Shown here in pieces: positions 1 to 11,270 of a stretch of 48,268 bases of DNA. The notes under the pieces were generated by a model. That model had not been told where the DNA came from and did no database searches. It saw only the letters and a program-made list of their open reading frames with translations. The stretch comes from Desulfobacterales bacterium (GTDB lineage: Bacteria; Desulfobacterota; Desulfobacteria; Desulfobacterales; JAHDSC01), in NCBI GenBank assembly GCA_016931455.1, contig JAFGES010000113.1:1-48268 (forward strand), in the 5' to 3' direction. Both the position numbers and the translations under genes were made by a program. Within the stretch, counting starts at the first letter, position 1; each line of letters starts with the position of its first letter.

Positions 1-117
1 AATGAAGAGTACTTCTCCGTGATCTCTGAGTGCATCCACCCAGCCCGTCATTCGAACCTTACCGTCTATCTCCGACAAGCCGAGATGTCCGCAATATGAT
101 CGGCCATGATATGCCAT
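1..117 (-). CDS. aspS: Aspartyl-tRNA synthetase, N-terminal fragment (cut by window edge)
   Basis: The reverse strand from 117 down to the edge encodes 39 residues beginning MAYHGRSYCGHLGLSEIDGK and continuing through GWVDALRDHGEVLFI. This matches the start of the anticodon-binding OB fold of bacterial AspS (family pattern: RTHYCGEL, then GWVHRRRDHGGVIFIDLRD). The enzyme charges tRNA-Asp, or tRNA-Asp and tRNA-Asn in non-discriminating forms. The ATG has a GGAAAGG-type ribosome site about 12 nt upstream. Only the N-terminus is visible, so the specificity type cannot be judged. Confidence 0.88.
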   Translation of the reverse strand, partial: MAYHGRSYCGHLGLSEIDGKVRMTGWVDALRDHGEVLFI

Positions 118-1547
<1,430 letters not shown>

Positions 1548-1640
1548 TTCAGAACTCTTTCTCGCTTCATCAACCCTTATTCCCAAAAAACCTAAAATAT
1601 ATCCAACATCTTGTCCTAACAAAATTGACGGCGTCGGTTA

Positions 1641-2393
1641 TCAGATCTTTCCAACCGGTGCCAGATATACGGCAAACTCGTCCGTACCGTCGACCTGAAG
1701 CAGTTCGTCAAGTTGCTCCTGGTCGTAAGCACCGACGGCACAGGCACCTGCATGAATGGCCTCACACGCCAAGTAAAGATTCTGGCATACATGCCCCGCA
1801 TCGATCAGTATCACCCGATGCGCAGCTAATGAGTATCTCCATTCCATACGGTAGGGAATGGCGGCCCAGACAAAGGTTGCCGCCCCTTCGGCAACAAAAC
1901 TCTGTCCGAGACAGGCTCGGGATAGACGCTCTCGCATGTCCTTCACCTCACCGATAAACAGTAGTTCGTTTTCAACCGGCAGATAACGGTAAAGCCCTTT
2001 CTCAATGCCGTCAACGCGTATCACGAACAGGTAAGTCTCAAAGCTGTGGCGGGCCCCTGCGGACGGAACAATCCGATAGGCCGAATGCGTGTTCGTAAGC
2101 TTCCGAATTCCTTGCGTGGCCCAGAGCAAAAAAGCCAGATCTTCAGCGCTCAGCCCCGCGGATGTAAATCTTCTCCGGCTCCTTCTGTTGGACATCGCCG
2201 ATACAAGATCTGTTTTATTAATTTTGGGCATCCACTGGTCGGGCTGCGGCAGCTTGATCCGCAACGCATTCGGATCAAAGGGTTTTTCTATCGGCGGAAC
2301 CGGTATACCCATGTTTTGATCCGTGGTACGAAAATCAATGGTCTTTCGGATGCTGTCTTTGAGAAAATTCCGAAAAAGCTCGATTTTGTTCAT
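1641..2393 (-). CDS. SagB-type nitroreductase-family oxidoreductase
   Basis: This 250-residue protein belongs to the FMN-dependent nitroreductase superfamily, closest in layout to the SagB/ThcOx-type dehydrogenase group. It has the N-terminal FMN-phosphate region SNRRSRRRF (about residues 68-76), the LAFLLWATQG helix, YRIVPSAGARHSFETYL, and a C-terminal block with AHRVILIDAGHVCQNLYLAC and ACAVGAYDQEQLDELL. SagB enzymes oxidise azolines in peptide toxins, but many family members stand alone and have unknown substrates. No cyclodehydratase or precursor peptide is nearby, so a toxin role is unsupported. AAGGAG lies just before the ATG. The gene converges with leuB. Confidence 0.82.
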   Translation of the reverse strand: MNKIELFRNFLKDSIRKTIDFRTTDQNMGIPVPPIEKPFDPNALRIKLPQPDQWMPKINKTDLVSAMSNRRSRRRFTSAGLSAEDLAFLLWATQGIRKLTNTHSAYRIVPSAGARHSFETYLFVIRVDGIEKGLYRYLPVENELLFIGEVKDMRERLSRACLGQSFVAEGAATFVWAAIPYRMEWRYSLAAHRVILIDAGHVCQNLYLACEAIHAGACAVGAYDQEQLDELLQVDGTDEFAVYLAPVGKI

Positions 2394-2600
2394 ACAGGCT
2401 CCTTATCAATCATCTTTAGTTAATGAACTTTTCAGCCGCAAAGACTATCTATTGGCCAAAAGAGCAGGAATGGAATTATTCTGCTTTGTGGAGAATAATT
2501 TATATATGCTTCGAAAATAGCTCAAAATCTTTATCTGTAGTATAATATTGAATGCTTGTTTCTGTGAGTGTATTGATTTAATCTTCCCCTGTTCGGAGTA

Positions 2601-3497
2601 TTAGGCCATTGATAGTACATACTTTATTTCGGACGACATTCTTCGTACACAATCCTTACCTTCACTTATCGCTTCATCGGCACGATAAAACTCTAATAAT
2701 CCAATATATGATAATTTTGGAGAAAGCAAAATATCCGGGGGATCTGCAGCCATACGACTCCTCGTGATCCTGTCCTGGGTAATGTTCACTGAGCCGGCGA
2801 TTGCTTCAAATAAGCTAGGTGGTTGATCTTTGACTTTCTTAGCCGTAAACACAGAAACAGCGTACTCCACAACCAAATCAGTAATTTTACCTACAACACC
2901 AGTGTCTTTTTTAATCTTACCTTCCGGCTTTTTAAAATGTTTGCCGACAATATCGCCATTCAAATTAACAGCGATGACAATATCCGCCCCCAATGCACGA
3001 CACACGGAAACAGGAACCGGGTTGACCAAGCCACCATCAACAAGCCACTTATCATTACTTCTTATTGCCGGGAATAGGCCGGGCAGAGAAATAGACGACC
3101 AAACTGCCTCTATCATAGAACCTTTTCTTAACCAGACTTCCCTACCGCTTTCTAGATCTGTAGCAACAGAAGCATACTGTTTAGACTGCTCTTCTATTAT
3201 AGTATCATCGTTTGCGACATATTCTTCTAGGAAATGGTGCAACCTTTCCGTATTAACGAAACCATTTAGTCGGGAGTTAATCTCGAAGAATCTCGCTGTT
3301 TGAAACTTTGTTAGCGAACACACCCATTTTTCCAACTTTTCAAGTTTGTTTGATACATAAGATGCGCCAACTAGTGCGCCTATAGAGGTACCACAAATAA
3401 TGCCGGGCTCAATACCGAGATCGGCCAACGCGCGAATTATTCCGATATGTGACCACCCACGAGAAGAACCACTTCCAAGGGCCAAACCGATATTCAT
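2601..3497 (-). CDS. Patatin-like phospholipase (RssA type)
   Basis: This 298-residue protein is a bacterial patatin-family serine hydrolase, expected to release fatty acids from phospholipids or lysophospholipids. The oxyanion-hole segment GSGSSRGWSHIG, the nucleophile motif GTSIG (serine near residue 38) and the DGG of the Ser-Asp dyad (VDGGLVNPVPV, near residue 154) are all present. Between them lies SSISLPGLFP, typical of the RssA/YlbK/NTE subgroup. No signal peptide is evident. AGGATG precedes the ATG. The gene is a single unit with no obvious partners. Confidence 0.88.
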   Translation of the reverse strand: MNIGLALGSGSSRGWSHIGIIRALADLGIEPGIICGTSIGALVGASYVSNKLEKLEKWVCSLTKFQTARFFEINSRLNGFVNTERLHHFLEEYVANDDTIIEEQSKQYASVATDLESGREVWLRKGSMIEAVWSSISLPGLFPAIRSNDKWLVDGGLVNPVPVSVCRALGADIVIAVNLNGDIVGKHFKKPEGKIKKDTGVVGKITDLVVEYAVSVFTAKKVKDQPPSLFEAIAGSVNITQDRITRSRMAADPPDILLSPKLSYIGLLEFYRADEAISEGKDCVRRMSSEIKYVLSMA

Positions 3498-3977
3498 TTT
3501 GATTTCATCCTACTCTATAAAAATTTATGAGACCTACCGAACCAACAGTACTTCTAGATCGTTTTATAATATCGAACTCCATAATCGTTATGCAATCCCA
3601 AAGTTTCATAAAACCAGTCCACTCCATCTATCCCAACCGATTCTCCTTGTACGGCACTTTTCGCAAAGCTTATACAAGGCTTTATGTTGGCCCCCATTGT
3701 TCCTTCCGGGAAAACCCGAAACTCAATTGGCGAAAGTGCACCGGCGTTTTTCTGACACGTGCAATGTTATGTTGGCCTATGGTAAACTGATATGGTGGTG
3801 TTTTTCAGTGCAATTTTTTATTTAAACGTGCTATCTGCTTGAAAATATGCTCTTTCCGCACTTGATTTTACGGATTTATACAATTACTATGATTTCAAAA
3901 AATTCATTCTCATAGGAAATTAAATAGGAACGGTAAACAGCTTTTAATTTTGATGGATAATAGAGAAAATATTTAAT
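3498..3977. other. Intergenic region without recognised features
   Basis: About 480 nt lie between the divergent patatin and tag genes. Short open frames occur on both strands, but none has a convincing ribosome site or a recognisable product. The region should contain promoters for both neighbours; I see no strong consensus hexamer pair. Confidence 0.4.
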
Positions 3978-4568
3978 ATGAAACCAAGATGCTCCTGGGT
4001 CGGCACGGATCCGCTCTATCTTCAATACCATGATACCGAATGGGGAACACCGGTACATGATGACCGCAAGCTGTTTGAATTTTTGATTCTTGAAGGCGCC
4101 CAAGCCGGCTTGAGCTGGATCACTATTCTTAAAAAGCGCGAAAATTACCGTAAGGCATTTCATAACTTTGATCCTCATAGAATTGCTGCATACGACGATA
4201 TTCAAATTAAAAACCTGCTTTCAGATAAAGGGATCATTCGAAACAAGCGTAAGATAGAATCGGCCGTCAAAAATGCAAAGGCTTTTTTAGCGGTTCAAAA
4301 AGAATTCGGCAGTTTTGATGCTTATATTTGGCGGTTTGTCGAAGGCTGCCCTATAAATAGCGGCCGGCAAACCCAAGATGAGGTTCCGACAAAGACCCGA
4401 GAATCATTGCTGATGAGTCGTGATTTAAAGCAAAGAGGATTTCAATTCGTTGGTCCCACCATTTGCTACGCGTTCATGCAGGCAATCGGAATGGTCAATG
4501 ATCATGTTGTTGAATGCTATCGTTATTATGAAATTCAATCACAACAGATACCCAAAAATAAAGAATAA
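3978..4568 (+). CDS. tag: DNA-3-methyladenine glycosylase I
   Basis: Tag excises 3-methyladenine from alkylated DNA, the first step of base-excision repair. The 196-residue protein has the canonical start MKPRCSWVGTDPLYLQYHD with Cys5 and the histidine of YHD as zinc ligands, the EWGTPVHDD substrate-pocket segment, and FEFLILEGAQAGLSW containing the catalytic glutamate. GMVNDHVVEC near the C-terminus supplies the remaining His and Cys zinc ligands. Length and motif order are normal for the family. The gene appears monocistronic. Confidence 0.94.
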   Translation: MKPRCSWVGTDPLYLQYHDTEWGTPVHDDRKLFEFLILEGAQAGLSWITILKKRENYRKAFHNFDPHRIAAYDDIQIKNLLSDKGIIRNKRKIESAVKNAKAFLAVQKEFGSFDAYIWRFVEGCPINSGRQTQDEVPTKTRESLLMSRDLKQRGFQFVGPTICYAFMQAIGMVNDHVVECYRYYEIQSQQIPKNKE

Positions 4569-4679
4569 AATAGAAGGAACACAAAAGTATTTTCCGTCAT
4601 TGAAATTGATTAGCCGATGGCATTGTCTGCAGACTTTAGTAGGATGGAAAGCCGGCATGCCATTTTAAAACGGATCGAC

Positions 4680-6326
4680 TTATTTATATTGCTCTCGCAA
4701 GTGTTTCTTGCTGATTTTTCCGACACAATTTTTTGCAATCGAATCAACAATAATGATCTTATCAGGCACGCTGTGTTTGGGTATCGTGCCATTGTCCACA
4801 TATTTCATATAAAATTTTTTAAAATCATCTTCTTCTAGTTTCCCTCGGTATTCATCTCTGAGAACTAAAAGCGCAAGCGGCCTTTCGCCCCATTTTTCAT
4901 CCGGAACACCGATTACGGCCGCATCCAATACGGCATCGTGCTGAGTGATGATATCCTCCAGTTTCAAGGATGCAATCCATTCTCCACCTGTTTTAATAAT
5001 ATCTTTCATTCGATCGGTAACTTCCAGGTACCCCTCCGTATCAATATGGCCGATATCACCGGTATGAAGCCACCCCTCCTTCCACAAACTCGCACTCGCT
5101 TCAGGATCACTGACATATCCGAGCGTATTCCAGGGCGCTCGAACAATAATTTCACCGGTGCTTTTATCGTCATGCGGAACCGCTTGACCTTCTATATCAA
5201 CGACTTCAAGATGAACCAGCGGAAGCGCAAGCCCGGCACGGCAACCTATTTCCGCCTGTTTATTGATATCCCAATCGATCATATGGGGCTTTAAATTTGA
5301 AATTGTCAGTATGGGACAGGTCTCGGACATTCCATATCCCGTATAAAGATTAATTCCATTATCAAAGGCTTGTTTGCAGAGTTTACGATGTAAGCCGGCA
5401 CCCCCAATCAGAACTTTCCACTTGGAAAAATTGATATTTTCCGCCGCAGGGCTGTTTAGAAGCATATGCAGTATGGTGGGAACACAGTGGGAAAAGGTGA
5501 CCTTTTCAGCATCGATAAGTTTCAAGAGTGTTTCAGACTCCCATGGACCGGGATACACTTGTTTGACCCCCAGCATTGTTGCCAGGTAAGGGATACCCCA
5601 TGAATGCGCCTGAAACATCGGTGTAAGCGGCATATAAACATCGGACGGATTTAAAGGGTCCTTCAGGTTAAACGCACAAAGACCCGACATAAGGCCGTAG
5701 GTATGCAAAACAAGTTGACGGTGACTAAAATATACACCTTTTGGTTCTCCAGTCGTACCGGAGGTATAGAAAGTCGTTGCAATCGAATTTTCATCAAAAT
5801 CGGCAAATTCATATTCACTGCTGCTTTGGCCGATCAAATCTTCATATTCCCCATCGCCGGTGAAAGTCATCTCGGGTAAAGTGCCGCCCTCTTTAATAAG
5901 AATAATTTTCTTGACCGTCTTGATTTGATCGCGAAAAGCTTTAAGGATGGGAAGAAAATCTGTATTTATAATTAAGATATCATCTTTGGCATGATTGATT
6001 GTGTAAAGTATTTGCTCCGGCGAAAATCTTATATTGACCATATGTAAAACAGCGCCCATCATAGGAATAGCAAAAAAACATTCCAAATATCGATGACTGT
6101 CCCAATCCATGACCGCAACCGTATCCCCTTGTTGAACACCCAATTTTTTTAGTGCATTGGCCAGTTGAGATAATCGTTTTTGAAAAGTCAAGTAATCATA
6201 TCTCATCTGATCCCGGTAAATGATTTCCTGACCAGGAGCATAATTTAAAGGAGATTGGAGAAGATTCTTGATCAGAAGCGGATAATAATAAGCTGAGGGA
6301 GTCGGTTCAATCCTTCTTGTTGCCAT
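4680..6326 (-). CDS. AMP-forming acyl-CoA synthetase (medium/long-chain fatty acid type)
   Basis: This 548-residue ANL-superfamily ligase activates a carboxylic acid to its acyl-CoA through an acyl-AMP. The P-loop-like motif YTSGTTGEPKGV (about residue 187), GYGMSETCP, WLHTGDIG and the C-terminal adenylation lysine in CVGKISKKHL are intact. The overall pattern, including PMFQAHSWG and RMKDIIKTGGEW, resembles the AlkK/FadD-like group acting on medium- or long-chain fatty acids, which sulfate reducers feed to beta-oxidation. AAAGGAG precedes the ATG. Exact chain length cannot be read from the sequence. It is the last of four same-strand genes after murA, comEC and cheW, separated from cheW by 116 nt. 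Confidence 0.88.
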   Translation of the reverse strand: MATRRIEPTPSAYYYPLLIKNLLQSPLNYAPGQEIIYRDQMRYDYLTFQKRLSQLANALKKLGVQQGDTVAVMDWDSHRYLECFFAIPMMGAVLHMVNIRFSPEQILYTINHAKDDILIINTDFLPILKAFRDQIKTVKKIILIKEGGTLPEMTFTGDGEYEDLIGQSSSEYEFADFDENSIATTFYTSGTTGEPKGVYFSHRQLVLHTYGLMSGLCAFNLKDPLNPSDVYMPLTPMFQAHSWGIPYLATMLGVKQVYPGPWESETLLKLIDAEKVTFSHCVPTILHMLLNSPAAENINFSKWKVLIGGAGLHRKLCKQAFDNGINLYTGYGMSETCPILTISNLKPHMIDWDINKQAEIGCRAGLALPLVHLEVVDIEGQAVPHDDKSTGEIIVRAPWNTLGYVSDPEASASLWKEGWLHTGDIGHIDTEGYLEVTDRMKDIIKTGGEWIASLKLEDIITQHDAVLDAAVIGVPDEKWGERPLALLVLRDEYRGKLEEDDFKKFYMKYVDNGTIPKHSVPDKIIIVDSIAKNCVGKISKKHLREQYK

Positions 6327-6442
6327 TTTTTCTCCTTTAAAACATATACTGAAAGCTGAAAATTAATATAAAGCACCTGAAGATAGTTTATAAAATTATA
6401 ATGGAAAGTGAATTGTATCTCAATAAAATAAACCCAAAAAAA

Positions 6443-7030
6443 TTAATTGAAAATAGATGTTTCCATCGAACCAACCGTTCGAGCAAATGTGGTCTCCGTG
6501 CGGTTTAAAACCCGATCGATATCCAGCAAAATCTTTACACGGCCATCGATTTTGGCCATTCCAAGAATATATTTCGTATCTATGTTCACATCAAATATTG
6601 GGGAGTCTTCGATATCTTTTTCTTTGATATTTAAAACTTCGGATACCGAATCAACTACGATTCCCATCAGCACGGTTTTGTTCCGAGCAAAAATTTCCAC
6701 GACAATGATGCAAGTCCGTTCATCGTACTGCGCTTGTTGCATTCCAAACCTCTGCCTCAGGTCGATGACAGGGATGACTTTACCACGCAAATTAATAACA
6801 CCTTTTACGAAATTCGGCGCTTGAGGTATGGAGTTAATCGGCATCATTCCGATAATTTCCTTAATTTTCAAAATGCCGATTCCGTATTCTTCATCGAACA
6901 TCTTAAAAGTCAAGTACTTTCCTTCTCTTTCTACCTTGCAGCTTTCTTGTGAATCCATATTATTCGATAATTTTGTCAATTGTTGATCCTCTTTTATTTT
7001 TTTATCTTTTTTAAACAGGTTCTGAATCAA
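6443..7030 (-). CDS. cheW: CheW-like chemotaxis coupling protein
   Basis: The protein contains a full CheW domain from about residue 38. YLTFKMFDEEYGIGILKIKEI, PNFVKGVINLRGKVIPVIDLR and VLMGIVVDSVSEVLNI are the signature blocks of this two-lobed SH3-like scaffold, which links chemoreceptors to CheA. It is preceded by about 30 charged, probably disordered residues. The start is uncertain: TTG at 7030 has no clear ribosome site; another TTG about 18 codons in has GAGGAT upstream; an ATG 25 codons in also fits. No cheA, cheY or receptor gene is in the window, so this is an orphan coupling protein beside comEC. Confidence 0.9.
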   Translation of the reverse strand: MIQNLFKKDKKIKEDQQLTKLSNNMDSQESCKVEREGKYLTFKMFDEEYGIGILKIKEIIGMMPINSIPQAPNFVKGVINLRGKVIPVIDLRQRFGMQQAQYDERTCIIVVEIFARNKTVLMGIVVDSVSEVLNIKEKDIEDSPIFDVNIDTKYILGMAKIDGRVKILLDIDRVLNRTETTFARTVGSMETSIFN

Positions 7031-7141
7031 TTACCGGAAAATTTAAGTATTCTATAGTGTTATCGTTAATTTCAAATTAAAACTTTAATGCATTGAGAAA
7101 TAATCAATCCACCCAAGATTACGCCGGATTTTGATTATAAT

Positions 7142-9742
7142 TCAAGATGTATCAGTGGGTGCAGTTAACTCCGAGTCCGTAAAAAAGGGCTCTACTTTCA
7201 AAGATTGACCATCGGTAACGATCTCGATCGCACCGTGGGTAGCCGTCTGCAACATCCGGCATCCCAGTTTACGGTATCGTGTTAGAACCGTTGAATGTGG
7301 AAATCCGAATCGGTTATTATTACCGGCGGATATGATGATATATTCCGGTTGCACTTTTTTCAAAAAAAGCAGTGTGCTTGATTTTTTGCTACCATGATGG
7401 GGCGCAACAAGGACATTGCTTTTCAATTTTTCATCTGCAATTTTAACAAGTTCTCTTTCAGCTTTAGCCTCAATATCGCCTGGAAAAAGAAAAGATTTTG
7501 ATCCGAAATTTATCTTGATAACTAAAGAATTATTATTACCTCTTCGCCACTTTTCTTTTTTGCTCGCCGATATAAAATCCTTACAAGGGTATAAAATCTT
7601 AATTTCAACTCCATTAACATTTTCTATTCTATCCATATCTTTAAATTGAGGCATATGAATCTTTTTGTTTCGAATAATTTCTATGAATCTTTTATAATTG
7701 TTTGTATCGTACGGTTCGTTGTTAGTTCGAACATATTTCACATTGAAGTGTTCACAAATATACAAAAGGCCATTTAAGTGATCACTATCCGGATGGGATA
7801 AAATTAGTGCATCGACCGTCTTGATCTTTTTCCGCCACAAAAAGGGCGCAACAATCTTTTCACCGACATCAAATACGGAATTATCCGTAAAGCCCCCTCC
7901 ATCGATCAGCATGCAAACACCATAGGGAAGCTCGACAAGGGTGCTGGTACCTTGACCGACATCGATAACCGTCACTTTTAAATCATTATGCCATAACCGT
8001 TTATAGAGCCAATAACAAGTATCGGCACTCATAACAATAATAACTATAATAAAAACAACTGCCGCCTTTTTGCGTTTAGAATTTTCAGCTTTGAAAATTA
8101 GGCTAAAAATCGAGCCGGCCAGAATATAATAGCAACATATCTCCAGATAACTCGGCGTAACCGTTTTGACGGCCGCAAACGGTAAATTTGCAAAAAATTT
8201 TATAATAAGGATGACGACATAGAGAATAATCGCACTGCAACCGAGGCAGAATTCAGCGATCCAAATACTAAGCGGATATATAAATACGGCAAAGAGCCCC
8301 AGCGGAATTACAAAAAAACCGGTAATCGGTACAACTATAAAGTTAATTAAAATCCCTACCAAAGAAACTTGGTTAAAATAAAACATAACCAGCGGCAATG
8401 CACCCAAAATAGCTAAAAAAGAAATTGTAAAAAAAGGAACAAACCATTTTAATACTGCGTTAAACCATCCATCCGATTCCCTTTGGTTGTTTGGAATTAC
8501 CTGTTTTCGCGCCTTGATCTTGTATAGTCCATAAAGGATTGAAAAAGCGGAGGCAAATGAAAGCTGAAAAGAAACCGAAAATAACGCAGGTGGATCAATT
8601 ATAAGTATCATCATGGCTGCAATCGCCAACGTATTGATCGGTTCATGTTCTCTTTCCATTAGAAGCGTCAACATAAATACGGCCACCATGATAACAGCCC
8701 TTTGAGTGGAAGGCGACATTCCGGCAAACAATCCATATAAAATGACCGGAAAAAGCGATAACAGTGCAGCCCCTTTCCGGGACCATGCATGCCAAAGAAT
8801 CGAATTTGAATAGGAGAGTATCCATTGAAAAAAAATAAAGGCGGCGGTTGCAATACTGCCGATATGAAGTCCGGAAATTGCCAGCAGATGGCCGCATCCG
8901 GCACGGTTAAATGTTTCTCTCAACTCCGGTAAAATACCCGTTCTATCTCCGATGATGAGCGCTTTCATAACACCTTGCGTTGATTCATCGGTTATCGTTT
9001 TTTCTACAAGCTCGGCGACCTTAATTCTGCTTTTTCCTATTTTTTCACATACTCCCGTTTGGGTACTTTTTGTGATAACCGTAATTTTTTCCCCTTGAAC
9101 ATAGGCAAGCCCGTAAATACCATTAAATTGCATGTATTGCGTATAATTAAAACCACCGGGATTTTTAAAATTTTGAATTTTTTTAATCTTGCTGATAAAA
9201 GCTATGCGGTCATTGATGGAAAGCTGTGGCCCTTTTCCCAATACCGTTAGGTTAATTTTACCGGTAACGGAAAATTTTTTGTGTTTTTGGCTCAATTGTT
9301 CGGTCTTTAGTATAAATTTTGTACGATGATTAAAGGTTACCGGCTGGGATGCAATGCTACCGATAATGTTCCATCGCTCTTCACCGGAAAAATGGGATAC
9401 ATGTTCCGGAACAAATTTTGGGGAAACCCAGTGTTGAATCGAAATATATCCCAGTGCAAAAAAAAGAATGATCGGCAGGATAGCGCAGAGTCTTTCGCAA
9501 TAAGTAGAGTTTGAGAAAATATTAATTATGAATCGGCGTGGAAGTCCTTGGGGTAAAAATTTATAAAAGAAAGGATCTTTTTGGATATTTTTTTGAATCA
9601 GAGCCAGTGTGAATGCCGCTGACGGAAAAACAGCTCCGTATCCCCAAACGATACCGCCGGGCAACCAGGCGCCACATGTGATGCCTGACATCATGCCGAT
9701 CAGAAGCGGAATAACGGGACGAAAATAATTCTTATCAACCAT
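7142..9742 (-). CDS. comEC: ComEC/Rec2-family DNA-uptake channel protein
   Basis: ComEC is the inner-membrane channel for single-stranded DNA during natural transformation. The 866-residue protein has N-terminal hydrophobic helices, the soluble OB-like DUF4131 domain (about 150-240), the Competence membrane domain with AGCGHLLAISGLHIG (about 280-300) and several helices. The C-terminal metallo-beta-lactamase-like domain (from about 585) contains DVGQGTSTLVELP, the metal motif LSHPDSDH (about 645) and VAPHHGSKKSS. All three modules are present and uninterrupted. The start is 7 nt after the murA stop, so the two are probably co-transcribed. Whether the cell is competent cannot be judged; pilus and DprA genes are not in view. 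Confidence 0.93.
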   Translation of the reverse strand: MVDKNYFRPVIPLLIGMMSGITCGAWLPGGIVWGYGAVFPSAAFTLALIQKNIQKDPFFYKFLPQGLPRRFIINIFSNSTYCERLCAILPIILFFALGYISIQHWVSPKFVPEHVSHFSGEERWNIIGSIASQPVTFNHRTKFILKTEQLSQKHKKFSVTGKINLTVLGKGPQLSINDRIAFISKIKKIQNFKNPGGFNYTQYMQFNGIYGLAYVQGEKITVITKSTQTGVCEKIGKSRIKVAELVEKTITDESTQGVMKALIIGDRTGILPELRETFNRAGCGHLLAISGLHIGSIATAAFIFFQWILSYSNSILWHAWSRKGAALLSLFPVILYGLFAGMSPSTQRAVIMVAVFMLTLLMEREHEPINTLAIAAMMILIIDPPALFSVSFQLSFASAFSILYGLYKIKARKQVIPNNQRESDGWFNAVLKWFVPFFTISFLAILGALPLVMFYFNQVSLVGILINFIVVPITGFFVIPLGLFAVFIYPLSIWIAEFCLGCSAIILYVVILIIKFFANLPFAAVKTVTPSYLEICCYYILAGSIFSLIFKAENSKRKKAAVVFIIVIIVMSADTCYWLYKRLWHNDLKVTVIDVGQGTSTLVELPYGVCMLIDGGGFTDNSVFDVGEKIVAPFLWRKKIKTVDALILSHPDSDHLNGLLYICEHFNVKYVRTNNEPYDTNNYKRFIEIIRNKKIHMPQFKDMDRIENVNGVEIKILYPCKDFISASKKEKWRRGNNNSLVIKINFGSKSFLFPGDIEAKAERELVKIADEKLKSNVLVAPHHGSKKSSTLLFLKKVQPEYIIISAGNNNRFGFPHSTVLTRYRKLGCRMLQTATHGAIEIVTDGQSLKVEPFFTDSELTAPTDTS

Positions 9743-9749
9743 CCATTGC

Positions 9750-11006
9750 TTAGCCGTTGACGCGCTTGATTAAGGCGCCCACCTGTGTAAACTTCTTTTC
9801 AATTGCCTCATAACCACGGTCCAGATGATAAACCCGATTGATCGTGGTTGTGCCTTGCGCCACCAGGCCGGCTAGTATAAGGCAAGCACTGGCTCTTAGA
9901 TCAGTTGCCATAACCGGTGCGCCGGATAATTTTGAAACACCTTTGATCATTGCGGAATTACCGGAAATCGTAATATCGGCTCCCATACGTTTAAGTTCAC
10001 TGACATGGATAAACCGGTTTTCAAAGATGCTTTCAGAAATAATACTAAGTCCTTTTGCAACAGACATAAGCACCGTAAACTGAGCCTGCATATCGGTTGG
10101 AAATCCAGGATACGGCAATGTTTTAACATCGACGCTCTTGATTTCATCCGGCCCGATAACTCTGATGCACTGTTTGTCAACATGATGAACTTTGGTTCCG
10201 GTCAGTGTCAATTTATGAATAAAAGCTTTCAAATGGTCGGGCTCACAATTTGTAAGAGTTAGATCTCCTTGTGTTAAAGCAGCTGCAACCATAAATGTAC
10301 CGGCTTCTATTCGATCGGGAATAATCTCATTTGAAATGGGATGCAGTTCATTTACACCGCTGATCGTAATAACCGATGTCCCTGCTCCATGAATTTCGGC
10401 TCCCATTTTTTTTAAGGCATCGGCAAGGGCAACAATTTCGGGCTCCCTGGCAGCATTGCGAAGTACGGTCGTACCTTCGGCCAAGACTGCTGCCATCATG
10501 ATATTTTCCGTACCCGTTACCGTGGGCACATCAAAAAATATATCATCGCCTTTAAGACCGTCAGCGCTGACTTCAACATATCCATGCTTCAATTCAATTT
10601 TTGCACCGAGCTGTTCAAGTCCTCTTAGATGGAGATTGATGGGCCGTTCCCCGATTGCACATCCTCCGGGCAAAGACACCTTGGCTTTTTTAAGTCTGGC
10701 GACGAGGGGACCCAACACGAGGATAGAGGCCCTCATTTTGCGTACTAAATCGTAAGGTGCCTCATAGTTGCAAAGCCCACCGGCGTCTATTCGGACAATA
10801 CTGTCGGCCGACACGATTTTTGCACCCAGATGAGTTAGCAGGAGCTTTATACTTTGGATATCTTTTAGATCGGGAACATTTGAATAGGTATTTACTCCAT
10901 CGGCGAGAAGCGAAGATACAAGAATCGGAAGGGCGGCATTCTTGGCACCGCTGATTCTTACCTCTCCTTTAAGCCTTCTTCCTCCTTCGATTATAATTTT
11001 ATCCAT
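9750..11006 (-). CDS. murA: UDP-N-acetylglucosamine 1-carboxyvinyltransferase
   Basis: MurA transfers enolpyruvate from phosphoenolpyruvate to UDP-GlcNAc, the first committed step of peptidoglycan synthesis. The 418-residue protein begins [20 protein letters not shown] and contains the substrate-site lysine in GAKNAALP. The fosfomycin-sensitive catalytic cysteine is at about residue 116 in [12 protein letters not shown], and PTDMQAQ is present. I used the ATG at 11006, which has AGGATGG upstream; a longer frame to 11036 would run into the terminator hairpin that ends the preceding operon. comEC follows after 7 nt. Confidence 0.95.
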   Translation of the reverse strand: MDKIIIEGGRRLKGEVRISGAKNAALPILVSSLLADGVNTYSNVPDLKDIQSIKLLLTHLGAKIVSADSIVRIDAGGLCNYEAPYDLVRKMRASILVLGPLVARLKKAKVSLPGGCAIGERPINLHLRGLEQLGAKIELKHGYVEVSADGLKGDDIFFDVPTVTGTENIMMAAVLAEGTTVLRNAAREPEIVALADALKKMGAEIHGAGTSVITISGVNELHPISNEIIPDRIEAGTFMVAAALTQGDLTLTNCEPDHLKAFIHKLTLTGTKVHHVDKQCIRVIGPDEIKSVDVKTLPYPGFPTDMQAQFTVLMSVAKGLSIISESIFENRFIHVSELKRMGADITISGNSAMIKGVSKLSGAPVMATDLRASACLILAGLVAQGTTTINRVYHLDRGYEAIEKKFTQVGALIKRVNG

Positions 11007-11019
11007 CGAATTCCATCCT

Positions 11020-11065
11020 AAAAAAAAAGCGCTCATCCCTATTCTAAAATAAGATAAGCGCTTTT
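11020..11065 (-). terminator. Terminator of the qrc operon
   Basis: The inverted arms AAAAGCGCT (11025-11033) and AGCGCTTTT (11057-11065) are perfectly complementary around a 23-nt loop. On the minus strand the hairpin runs into a run of T, matching a rho-independent terminator after the small qrc-linked gene and before murA. Confidence 0.72.
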
Positions 11066-11086
11066 AATAACTTTATGATCTAAATC

Positions 11087-11245
11087 TTATTCGTGATGGC
11101 CGCCTTTACCCTGGAATGTATCTATCGTTGCTTTAAGAATACAGTAAGTCATACCAAGGCCGATAATACTAAGGGCATACCATAACCCACCATGAAATAC
11201 CATGTGGCTCATATCCCATATCCATTCAAATGAAAATGGAAACAT
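11087..11245 (-). CDS. 52-residue single-pass membrane protein at the end of the qrc operon
   Basis: The reverse strand encodes 52 residues, opening MFPFSFEWIWDMSHMVFHGG and ending GKGGHHE. AGGAGG lies at normal spacing before the ATG. Residues about 15-37 form one hydrophobic helix, preceded by Trp, His and Met residues and followed by a short positive/His tail. It lies 25 nt after qrcD and before the operon terminator, so co-transcription is very likely. I do not recognise a family. It could be an accessory subunit that stabilises the NrfD-like membrane arm, as small single-helix proteins do in other quinone enzymes; that role is inference. Confidence 0.72.
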   Translation of the reverse strand: MFPFSFEWIWDMSHMVFHGGLWYALSIIGLGMTYCILKATIDTFQGKGGHHE

Positions 11246-11270
11246 AATTTATCCTCCTAACACCGAATAA

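Noticed and set aside
1641-2393. Thiazole/oxazole-modified peptide cluster around the SagB-like gene
   Set aside because: No cyclodehydratase, YcaO protein or precursor peptide gene lies nearby.
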